Notes under the pieces: generated by a model
The model's database searches: none
The model's input: only the letters and a program-made list of their open reading frames with translations
Told to the model about the DNA's origin: nothing
Assembly: GCA_947259235.1 (NCBI GenBank)
Contig: CAMYLL010000035.1
Coordinates: 1-13,667 of the forward strand
Direction: 5' to 3'
DNA from: an uncultured Pseudodesulfovibrio sp.
GTDB taxonomy: Bacteria > Desulfobacterota > Desulfovibrionia > Desulfovibrionales > Desulfovibrionaceae
Length of the DNA stretch: 13,667 bases
Made by a program: the position numbers and the translations under genes
Part shown: positions 7,700 to 13,479 of the stretch, piece after piece
How the letters are laid out: each line of letters opens with the position of its first letter
Position numbering within the stretch: the first letter of the stretch is position 1

Positions 7700-8053
7700 A
7701 TGCATGAAATGTCCATAGTACAATCCATCCTCGGCATCTTGCGCGAGGAAATGATCAAGCACGACGGTCACAGGCTCAAGAAAGTGGTCATCAGGAACGG
7801 CGCACTGGCCGGAGTGGTCACCGAATCCCTGCTCTTCGCCTGGGAGGCGCTGACCCCCGGGGGCGAGTTCGACGGCGCGAAACTCGAAGTCGTCGCGGTT
7901 CCCATCCGGGTGGCCTGCGGCGAGTGCGGCGAGGAGTTCAGCCCCGAGCACACCCGGTGCATGCCCTGCCCGAAATGCGAGGCGCTGCTCGGCCATACTG
8001 TCCTGCAAGGCAAGGAAATGCTCATCGATTCCATAGAGATCGATGACGAGTAA
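7700..8053 (+). CDS. hypA: Hydrogenase nickel incorporation protein HypA
   Basis: Nickel metallochaperone that works with HypB to deliver Ni(II) to the large subunit of [NiFe] hydrogenase. The 117 residues have the usual length. The N-terminus MHEMSIVQSIL carries the conserved MHE nickel site (His2, Glu3), and for this reason the start is placed at 7700 although the frame extends upstream. The zinc-binding loop has Cys73-x2-Cys76 and Cys90-x2-Cys93; an extra Cys87 sits just before the second pair. The Shine-Dalgarno is weak. hypB follows after 21 bp, so the two are translated from one message. No hydrogenase structural gene or hypC-F lies in the window. Confidence 0.96.
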   Translation: MHEMSIVQSILGILREEMIKHDGHRLKKVVIRNGALAGVVTESLLFAWEALTPGGEFDGAKLEVVAVPIRVACGECGEEFSPEHTRCMPCPKCEALLGHTVLQGKEMLIDSIEIDDE

Positions 8054-8074
8054 GCAACCAAAAGAGGAATCGCC

Positions 8075-8731
8075 ATGTCACAAGTCACCATAGTCCGCAA
8101 CGTACTCGAGGCCAACGACAGGCTGGCCGAGGAGCTGCGGGCCACGTTCAAGGCCAAGAACATATTGTGTCTGAACCTCATGAGTTCGCCGGGCGCGGGC
8201 AAGACCACGCTCCTGGAGCGGACCCTGACCGACCTCAAGGACGAGTTCAAGATGGCCGTGATCGAGGGCGACCTGCAGACAGACAACGACGCCCAGCGCG
8301 TGGCCGCCACCGGCGCCCAGGCCGTGCAGGTCAACACCGAGGGCGGCTGTCATCTCGATTCCGGCATGGTCCTTGACGCCATCAAGGCCCTGGATCTCGA
8401 CGGGGTGGACATCCTGTTCGTGGAGAACGTGGGCAACCTCGTCTGCCCTGCGGAGTTCGAGGTGGGCGAAGATTACAAGATCACGCTGCTGTCCGTTGCC
8501 GAGGGCGACGACAAGCCTGAGAAATATCCCCTCATGTTCCATATTTCCGCAGTGATGCTGCTGAACAAGGTGGACCTTCTGCCCTACGTCGATTTCGACC
8601 TTGCCAAGGCCGAGGGCCACGCCCGCAAGCTGAACAAGGACATCGAGGTCTTCCCCGTGTCCGCCCGCTCGGGCGAGAACATGACCGTCTGGTACGACTG
8701 GCTCCGCGCCAAACGCGCCGAGAAGCGCTAG
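8075..8731 (+). CDS. hypB: Hydrogenase nickel incorporation GTPase HypB
   Basis: SIMIBI-class GTPase that drives nickel transfer with HypA during [NiFe] hydrogenase maturation. The 218-residue product has Walker A SPGAGKTT (38-45), EGDLQTDNDAQR (64-75), the metal site GGCHLDS (Cys92, His93) with Cys124 in NLVCPAEF, and guanine-specificity NKVD (164-167). It lacks both the N-terminal CxxCGC high-affinity nickel motif of E. coli HypB and the His-rich nickel-storage stretch seen in some species, so it is the minimal form. The start has a good ribosome site (AGAGGA, seven bases upstream). A strong terminator follows 24 bp after the stop, closing a two-gene unit. Confidence 0.97.
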   Translation: MSQVTIVRNVLEANDRLAEELRATFKAKNILCLNLMSSPGAGKTTLLERTLTDLKDEFKMAVIEGDLQTDNDAQRVAATGAQAVQVNTEGGCHLDSGMVLDAIKALDLDGVDILFVENVGNLVCPAEFEVGEDYKITLLSVAEGDDKPEKYPLMFHISAVMLLNKVDLLPYVDFDLAKAEGHARKLNKDIEVFPVSARSGENMTVWYDWLRAKRAEKR

Positions 8732-8755
8732 CCCGACGCCCCGGAACGACTGTTC

Positions 8756-8792
8756 ACGGCCCCTTCGCCCTGCGGCGCAGGGGCCGTTTTTT
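8756..8792 (+). terminator. Intrinsic terminator of hypAB
   Basis: Stem ACGGCCCCT/AGGGGCCGT (8756-8764 with 8779-8787) with an inner CGCC/GGCG stem and CTGC loop, followed by six T (8787-8792). Confidence 0.95.
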
Positions 8793-8849
8793 GTCCCGTT
8801 GCCACTTCAATCCTGCCTGCGCGCCGTCCCGGTGCGTGGTTGAGCCGAT

Positions 8850-8878
8850 TTGCGGGTCGATAACACGCGATCTGTATT
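8850..8878 (+). promoter_or_regulatory. Candidate promoter of the sigma-54 activator gene
   Basis: TTGCGG (8850-8855), 17-nt spacer, TGTATT (8873-8878, 4/6). The spacing is good but the -35 box is weak; the leader would be about 28 nt. Confidence 0.3.
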
Positions 8879-8911
8879 GGCTAAACCGCGCAGGAAGCGT
8901 ATGTAGGGTGC

Positions 8912-10240
8912 ATGCCGTTTCCTCAAGACCTGCCCCTGGAAGAAGTTTTCGCGTCCATCGCGGATGGGCTCTTCACCGTTGATGCCGACTGGAACGTGAC
9001 CTACTTCAACGAATCCGCCCAGCGCATCACGGGAATGGATGCGGGCATGGCCGTGGGGCGCAAGTGCTGGGACGTGTTCCGCTCCAACCTGTGCGAGGGC
9101 CAGTGCGTCATCAATCAGTGCATCCGCCGGGGCGGGCGCATCGTCAACAAATCCATCTTCATCATCCGGGCCGACGGGACCAGGGTTCCCGTGTCCATCT
9201 CCGCCTCCCCCCTGCGCAACAGCCAGGGCGAGGTCGTCGGCGGCGTGGAGACCTTCCGCGACCTGACCGAGATCCATGTCATGCGCCGCAAGGTGGAGGG
9301 GCTGTATCGGTTCGAGGACATCATCGGCCGCAGCCCGGGGCTTGAGAAGATATTCGGCATCCTGCCCCAGGTCAGCACGAGCGAGGCCACCACCCTGATC
9401 CTGGGGCCGTCGGGCACGGGCAAGGAGTTGTTCGCCCGTGCCATCCATAATCTGAGCCCGCGCAAGGACGGTCCCTTTGTGGCCGTCAACTGCGGCGCAT
9501 TGCCTGACAGCCTGCTGGAGTCCGAACTTTTCGGCTACAAGGCGGGAGCCTTCACCGATGCCCGGGCGGACAAGCCGGGGCGCATCGCCCTGGCCGAGGG
9601 CGGGACCATCTTCCTCGACGAGATAGGCGACCTGCCGGGCAAGCTCCAGGTCAAGCTGCTGCGATTCCTCCAGGCCAGGACCTACGAGCCCCTGGGCGGG
9701 GTAGGGCCCGTGCAGGCGGACGTCCGCGTGGTGGCCGCCACCAACCGGGACCTTGCCGCCCGCGTGGCCGAAGGGCGTTTCAGGCAGGACCTCTTCTACA
9801 GGCTCAACGTGGTCACCCTGAACCTTCCCGCCTTAAGTGACAGGCGTGAGGACATCCCGCTGCTGATCGATCATTTCGTGGACGAATTCAACGCGGTGCA
9901 GGGCAAGTCGATCAGAGGGGTCAGCGAGGACGTGATGCAGGTGCTCATGCACCACGACTACCCTGGCAATATCCGCGAGCTGGAGAATATCCTCGAATAC
10001 GCCTTCATCCTTTGCCACTCCGGGTTCATCCAGACGGAGCACCTGCCGGACTCCCTGCACCCGGCCTCGGCCTCCCGGGCCGCCGACGACCTGGAAGGGA
10101 CCTTGGAGCAGATCAAGTGCCGCGCCGCCCGGCGCGCCCTGGAGCGCAACAACGGCCGCAAGATGGCCACCTGCCGACAGCTCGGCATCTCCAAGGATAC
10201 GCTGCGCCGACTGCTCGCCCGCGACCTGGGTGAAGCATAA
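8912..10240 (+). CDS. PAS-domain sigma-54-dependent transcriptional activator
   Basis: Bacterial enhancer-binding protein that remodels RNA polymerase-sigma-54 by ATP hydrolysis. The 442 residues comprise a PAS sensor (about 7-125), an AAA+ domain (about 137-365) and a C-terminal Fis-type helix-turn-helix (about 398-438, GRKMATCRQLGISKDTLRRL). AAA+ motifs: Walker A GPSGTGKE (165-172), Walker B GTIFLDEIGDL (231-241), arginine-finger region RFRQDLFYRLNV (289-300). The sigma-54 contact loop reads GAFTDA (212-217) instead of the usual GAFTGA. The PAS domain contains Cys52, Cys61, Cys65 and Cys70 (C-x8-C-x3-C-x4-C), a possible Fe-S or redox site. There is no phospho-receiver domain, so the signal is probably read by PAS. 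The ribosome site is weak (AGGG). A palindrome and a sigma-54 promoter lie directly downstream. Confidence 0.95.
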   Translation: MPFPQDLPLEEVFASIADGLFTVDADWNVTYFNESAQRITGMDAGMAVGRKCWDVFRSNLCEGQCVINQCIRRGGRIVNKSIFIIRADGTRVPVSISASPLRNSQGEVVGGVETFRDLTEIHVMRRKVEGLYRFEDIIGRSPGLEKIFGILPQVSTSEATTLILGPSGTGKELFARAIHNLSPRKDGPFVAVNCGALPDSLLESELFGYKAGAFTDARADKPGRIALAEGGTIFLDEIGDLPGKLQVKLLRFLQARTYEPLGGVGPVQADVRVVAATNRDLAARVAEGRFRQDLFYRLNVVTLNLPALSDRREDIPLLIDHFVDEFNAVQGKSIRGVSEDVMQVLMHHDYPGNIRELENILEYAFILCHSGFIQTEHLPDSLHPASASRAADDLEGTLEQIKCRAARRALERNNGRKMATCRQLGISKDTLRRLLARDLGEA

Positions 10241-10256
10241 TTAGTCACACGCCGCG

Positions 10257-10283
10257 CAAGTGGGCGAAAAATTCGCCCACTTG
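10257..10283. promoter_or_regulatory. Perfect palindrome, candidate enhancer site for the sigma-54 activator
   Basis: CAAGTGGGCGAA-AAA-TTCGCCCACTTG: perfect 12-bp arms (10257-10268 with 10272-10283), 3-bp centre. It begins 17 bp after the activator stop and is centred about 89 bp before the predicted sigma-54 start, a normal enhancer distance. It has no T-tract on the plus strand (GACGCGAG follows), so it is less likely to be an intrinsic terminator, although it may help to end the activator message. Confidence 0.6.
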
Positions 10284-10332
10284 ACGCGAGGCTTGGCCCG
10301 ATAACACCGACTAATCATTACGATTTTAAACA

Positions 10333-10348
10333 TGGCACGGTCGATGCT
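10333..10348 (+). promoter_or_regulatory. Sigma-54 (-24/-12) promoter
   Basis: TGGCACGGTCGATGCT matches the consensus TGGCACG-N4-TTGCW: the -24 element is perfect, GG and GC are exactly 10 nt apart, and the -12 element has one mismatch (ATGC). The predicted transcription start is about 10359. It is the only site of this quality that I found in the window and it lies just beyond the activator gene and its palindrome. Confidence 0.72.
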
Positions 10349-10500
10349 TCTCTGCGTGCACTTCGCGTTGCGGTGGCGTGGTCTCGATGCCACTTGCTTC
10401 CGGCTACGCCTTTCAACCGCCTCTTCGGAGCATCCCGATGGATGACCGCAGGCCGCCCGGTGCGGCCGGATTGCTTTTTGAAATGATCGATGACGGAATT

Positions 10501-10575
10501 TACCCCGCAGGCCGCCTACTCCTTCCCTCAAAGGACCCTATGGACAGGACATCCGCCATATTGGCCTGCGGGGTA
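10501..10575 (+). repeat. 13-bp inverted repeat with a competing third arm
   Basis: TACCCCGCAGGCC (10501-10513) and GGCCTGCGGGGTA (10563-10575) are exact reverse complements around a 49-nt loop. CCGCAGGCCGCC occurs twice in direct orientation (10446-10457 and 10505-10516), so the right arm could pair (9 bp) with either copy. Confidence 0.85.
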
Positions 10576-10610
10576 TACCTTTTCCGTCCCGCCCGATGCC
10601 GGTCCGGCAT

Positions 10611-10638
10611 TTGACATTTCCGGGGCGGTGGTTATCTC
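10611..10638 (+). promoter_or_regulatory. Candidate sigma-70 promoter for mrp
   Basis: TTGACA (10611-10616, perfect), 16-nt spacer, TATCTC (10633-10638, 3/6). It would give mrp a basal promoter with a leader of about 185 nt, separate from the sigma-54 promoter. Confidence 0.35.
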
Positions 10639-10831
10639 TGTACTCTTCCTGCGGCGAGGGCGGCTGCCCGAGCGCAGCAGGACCAACGGGCCAGCCCCAC
10701 GATGCGTACGCGGGCGGGCCGGTCAAATTGCCACGGCCCGGCGACGGGAACACAGGCTCACGCCTGAGCGTCCTGCCGGATCGAAGGTCAACAAATACTC
10801 GCGGCCCCGGCCGCCTTTTCAGGAGAATATC

Positions 10832-11695
10832 ATGAGCGAATGCAGCGGATGCGCCTCTGCCGCACCGGACGGCAGCTGTTCCAGCGCCACCGGGTGCGAC
10901 AAGCCCGGCGACGACAAGCTTCAGAAAACCCTCGGCCGGATCAAGCACAAGATCGTGGTCATGTCCGGCAAGGGCGGGGTGGGCAAGTCCACCGTGGCCG
11001 CCAACATCGCCGTGGCCCTCTCCCTGGCTGGGAAGAAGGTCGGCCTGCTCGACGTGGATGTCCACGGTCCCAGCATCCCGCGCCTGCTCTCCCTCAAGGG
11101 GCAAAAACCCCATATGGGCGACCAGATCATGGAGCCCGTGCCCTGGAGCAAGAATCTTTCGGTCATGTCCCTCGGGTTCATGCTTGAGGACGACCGCCAG
11201 GCCGTCATCTGGCGCGGCCCGGTCAAGATGGGGATGATCAAGCAGTTTGTCGAGGACGTCATGTGGGGCGACCTGGACTTCCTCATCGTGGACTGCCCCC
11301 CCGGAACCGGCGACGAGCCGCTCTCCACCTTGCAGACCCTCGGACCCACGGCCATCGCCGTCATCGTCACCACCCCCCAGGGCGTGGCCGTGGACGACGT
11401 GCGCCGGTCGGTCTCCTTCGTGGGTGAGGTGGGCAACCGGGTGCTGGGCATTGTGGAGAACATGTCCGGCTTTGCCTGCCCCGACTGCGGAACCATCCAC
11501 AACATATTCAACTCCGGCGGCGGCGAGGAGCTGGCCACGGAGGCCGGGGTGCGGTTCCTTGGACGCATCCCCCTGGACCCGGAAGTCTCCACCTCCGGCG
11601 ACGAGGGGTTCCCTTTCATGAAGGTCCACCGCGACACCGCCACGGGCAAGGCCATGCAGGCGATCATCGAGCCGCTGCTCGCCTTCCCCGAATAG
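10832..11695 (+). CDS. Mrp/NBP35-family Fe-S carrier P-loop ATPase
   Basis: Cytosolic MinD-like ATPase (Mrp/ApbC/NBP35 family) thought to assemble or transfer [4Fe-4S] clusters. The 287 residues have the deviant Walker A KGGVGKST (47-54), the switch region DVDVHGPSIP (74-83), Walker B-like LIVDCPPGTGDEPL (151-164) and the CxxC (Cys216, Cys219) that in dimers holds a bridging cluster. An N-terminal cysteine group (Cys4, Cys7, Cys16, Cys22) resembles the extra cluster-binding tail of NBP35-type proteins; the MIP18/DUF59 domain of long Mrp proteins is absent, and so is a C-terminal dinitrogenase-cofactor domain. The start is fixed by AGGAG six bases upstream. It is followed by a strong terminator, so it is the last or only gene of its unit. 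Confidence 0.95.
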   Translation: MSECSGCASAAPDGSCSSATGCDKPGDDKLQKTLGRIKHKIVVMSGKGGVGKSTVAANIAVALSLAGKKVGLLDVDVHGPSIPRLLSLKGQKPHMGDQIMEPVPWSKNLSVMSLGFMLEDDRQAVIWRGPVKMGMIKQFVEDVMWGDLDFLIVDCPPGTGDEPLSTLQTLGPTAIAVIVTTPQGVAVDDVRRSVSFVGEVGNRVLGIVENMSGFACPDCGTIHNIFNSGGGEELATEAGVRFLGRIPLDPEVSTSGDEGFPFMKVHRDTATGKAMQAIIEPLLAFPE

Positions 11696-11719
11696 GGCGG
11701 GGCATCATTCAACGAAATC

Positions 11720-11744
11720 AAGGCCGGGTTCGCCCGGCCTTTTT
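11720..11744 (+). terminator. Intrinsic terminator of mrp
   Basis: Stem AAGGCCGGG/CCCGGCCTT (11720-11728 with 11733-11741), loop TTCG, T-run to 11744. It ends 50 bp after the mrp stop codon. Confidence 0.95.
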
Positions 11745-11838
11745 CATTGGGACCGGGGGCTTCGCCGGTTGGCGACGGGGCGGGGCGCGTTGTCCGTCGC
11801 GGCTTCCCTCCCGGCGGGAAAGGATGTATTGATGATCC

Positions 11839-13152
11839 ATGCCCAAATACATGAAGAACCTCCTCACCCTGGCCGGAGTGATCATCATCGGCTCGTTCCT
11901 GGTGTTTCTCCATGACAGCATCGTCGGGCTGGCCGGGTTCGCCGGGCGGCTCAATCCGGCCCTTGAGCCGTGGGTCTACTGGGTGCTCTTTCTCCTGGTG
12001 GCCGTCTCCATGGGCTGGGCCGCTGCCGTGGCCTTCATCCGGCCAAAGCCGCTGCTTGTCTACGCGGACCCCACCGACGACGACCTGGCCGAGTTCCGGC
12101 GGCTGCTCACGCAGCGGCTCAAGCGGAACAAGACCCTGCGCGAGGCCGGGGTGCGCGTGGTGGGGGAGGGCGATCTCGAACCAGCCCTTGCCGTGCTCAA
12201 GGAGCGGGCCGATGCCGAGATCAGGGCCACGGCCAAGCAGGTGTTCATCAGCACCGCCCTGGCCCAGAACGGTCGGCTGGACTCCCTCGTGGTCCTCTTC
12301 CTCATCTCGCGGCTGGCCTGGCGCATTTCCCGGCTCTACAACCAGCGGCCGCGCTCCCGCGAGCTGATCAATCTCTATGCGAACATAGCGGCTACCTCGT
12401 TTCTGGCAGGCTCCATCGAGGAGTTCGGCGTGGACGAATACGTGCGCGAGCTGATGGGCCCGCTGGTGGGCGGCTCTGCCATCGGCGCCGTGCCCGGCGC
12501 CCAGGCCGTGGCCGGGGTCATCACCTCCTCGGTCCTGAGCGGCTCCACCAACTGCCTGCTCGCCCTGCGCTGCGGCATCGTGGCCCGTGACTATGTCAGC
12601 CTCAGCCTGGACGCCAAGGGAGCCCTGCGCCGCTCGGCCACCCTGGAGGCGTCGAGAATTTTCGTGACCATGAGCGCGGAGACCGTGCTCTACGTCACCC
12701 GTGTCCTGGTCAAGGGGTCCACCGGGGCGGTTCGGGCCGGTACGGCGCGGATGGTCCGGGGCGTGGGCGGCGCGGTGAGCGGCACGGCCAGCGCCGTGGG
12801 CGACGGCGCCAAGGGCGTTGGCCGAGGCCTGGACGCCGGAGCAAGGAGCGTCGGGCGCGGGGTCGGGAATGCGGCCCAGACTGCGGCCCAGACTGCGGTG
12901 AACGCTGCGGACACGGTGACTGCGGCAGTCCGCCAGACCGTGGGCAAGGTGACGGCAACGGCCCGGACCGCTGCGGACAAGACTGCGGATGCCACCAGGG
13001 CGGCGCGCCGGGGCGTGGCGTCCGGGGCCAAGTCCGTCGCCGATGGCGCGGGCCGGGTTGCCGGAAAAGGACGGGACAAGGCCCGCTCCCTTGTCGGAAT
13101 ATTCGACAAAATCCGTGACAGGTCAGGCCGGGAAGGCAAGAAAAATGAATGA
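11839..13152 (+). CDS. DUF697 membrane protein with LEA/H1-like C-terminal tail
   Basis: 437 residues, inner membrane, function unknown. Two N-terminal membrane helices (about 8-30 and 45-67) precede a soluble region (about 70-130). A DUF697-type helical domain follows (about 131-285), with ISTALAQNGRLDSLVVLFL, RLYNQRPRSRELINLY and a Gly/Ala-rich hydrophobic segment VGGSAIGAVPGAQAVAGVI (about 210-228). From about 293 to the end the protein is Ala/Gly/Arg/Lys/Thr-rich and repetitive (AAQTAAQTAV, TAADKTADATRAARRG), like LEA-3 or histone H1-type tails. The start follows an in-frame stop six bases upstream; the ribosome site AAAGGA is rather far (14 nt), so Met5 is an alternative. DUF697 relatives often accompany GTPase or stress genes, but no such partner is here. 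It appears to be a single-gene unit. Confidence 0.85.
   Translation: MPKYMKNLLTLAGVIIIGSFLVFLHDSIVGLAGFAGRLNPALEPWVYWVLFLLVAVSMGWAAAVAFIRPKPLLVYADPTDDDLAEFRRLLTQRLKRNKTLREAGVRVVGEGDLEPALAVLKERADAEIRATAKQVFISTALAQNGRLDSLVVLFLISRLAWRISRLYNQRPRSRELINLYANIAATSFLAGSIEEFGVDEYVRELMGPLVGGSAIGAVPGAQAVAGVITSSVLSGSTNCLLALRCGIVARDYVSLSLDAKGALRRSATLEASRIFVTMSAETVLYVTRVLVKGSTGAVRAGTARMVRGVGGAVSGTASAVGDGAKGVGRGLDAGARSVGRGVGNAAQTAAQTAVNAADTVTAAVRQTVGKVTATARTAADKTADATRAARRGVASGAKSVADGAGRVAGKGRDKARSLVGIFDKIRDRSGREGKKNE
12871..12894 (+). repeat. 12-bp tandem duplication in the tail coding region
   Basis: GCGGCCCAGACT is repeated exactly at 12871-12882 and 12883-12894, then GCGG begins a partial third copy. It encodes AAQT-AAQT and keeps frame. 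Confidence 0.85.
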
Positions 13153-13260
13153 CGTTTCCATTATTTTTTTTGATGCCGGCTGGCTCTCCGGGGTGCTGCG
13201 TTTGTTTTGATCAACTATTTCTGAATGTTGGGCTGACGTCTCATGCGATAAAAGAGATGA

Positions 13261-13293
13261 AAGAAATATGAAAAATTTCTTGTGTTTTTTTTT
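13261..13293 (+). terminator. A/T-rich hairpin with T-run, possible terminator of the DUF697 gene
   Basis: AAGAAAT/ATTTCTT (13261-13267 with 13275-13281), loop ATGAAAA, then GTG and a run of nine T (13285-13293). The stem is weak in GC, but the T-run is striking. Another T-run (about 13164-13171) follows the DUF697 stop without a stem. Confidence 0.35.
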
Positions 13294-13308
13294 GTGCCGA
13301 CATATGGT
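13280..13308 (+). promoter_or_regulatory. Candidate promoter of the RRM gene
   Basis: TTGTGT (13280-13285), 17-nt spacer, TATGGT (13303-13308, 4/6). It would produce a leader of about 165 nt before the RRM start. It overlaps the T-run hairpin, so only one of the two readings may be right. Confidence 0.25.
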
Positions 13309-13320
13309 CCAAACCATTAC

Positions 13321-13436
13321 ACCAGCGGCACCCGTGGAGGCGCGGTCTGAATGTTGTCCGGCGCTGGTTTGAATCGAAACAGGTAAGTCAAGAAGCAGCG
13401 TGCATCTTGTACGGTGCTTCTTTAGTTTGGTGCACG
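13321..13436 (+). promoter_or_regulatory. Structured 5' leader of the RRM gene
   Basis: AAGAAGCA/TGCTTCTT (13390-13397 with 13415-13422) forms an 8-bp stem with an inner GTGCA/TGTAC stem and a TCT loop. CGTGCA (13399-13404) can instead pair with TGCACG (13431-13436), giving a mutually exclusive fold. Upstream, ACCAGCG/CGCTGGT (13321-13327 with 13362-13368) is a further inverted repeat. The region 13153-13479 holds no gene that I can support. Confidence 0.45.
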
Positions 13437-13479
13437 GGCGCCATACGCAGTCATTCATCTTTTCAGGAGATTTTTTCCA

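Larger units (their letters stand above)
10349..10831 (+). other. Long stretch before mrp with no recognised gene; candidate leader or small RNA
   Basis: About 480 bp between the sigma-54 promoter and mrp. A 58-codon reading frame (ATG 10438, stop TGA 10612-10614) has a possible ribosome site (GGAG, eight bases upstream), but its third-position GC (about 64 percent) is lower than in flanking genes and the product is not recognised. The mrp frame also stays open back to 10490, with no family resemblance. Local hairpins include GTGGC/GCCAC (about 10370-10395) and GGCCGC/GCGGCC (10452-10468). ATGCCGGTCCGGCAT (10596-10610) is followed by TTTGACATTT and could be a weak 3' end. I cannot decide between long 5' UTR, small RNA and small peptide gene. 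Confidence 0.45.

Noticed and set aside
8878-8894. A second sigma-54-like site (TTGGCTAAACCGCGCA) before the activator gene
   Set aside because: GG and GC are 9 nt apart instead of 10 and the -12 element is poor; sigma-54 promoters rarely tolerate this spacing.
10257-10283. The palindrome read as a plain intrinsic terminator of the activator gene
   Set aside because: No T-tract follows on either strand beyond the loop A's, and all confident terminators in this window have five or more T. Its position before a sigma-54 promoter fits an operator better.
10490-10831. 114-codon upstream extension of the mrp frame
   Set aside because: The MSECSGC start has an ideal AGGAG site and matches the family N-terminus. 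The extension is Arg/Pro-rich and unlike any Mrp sequence.
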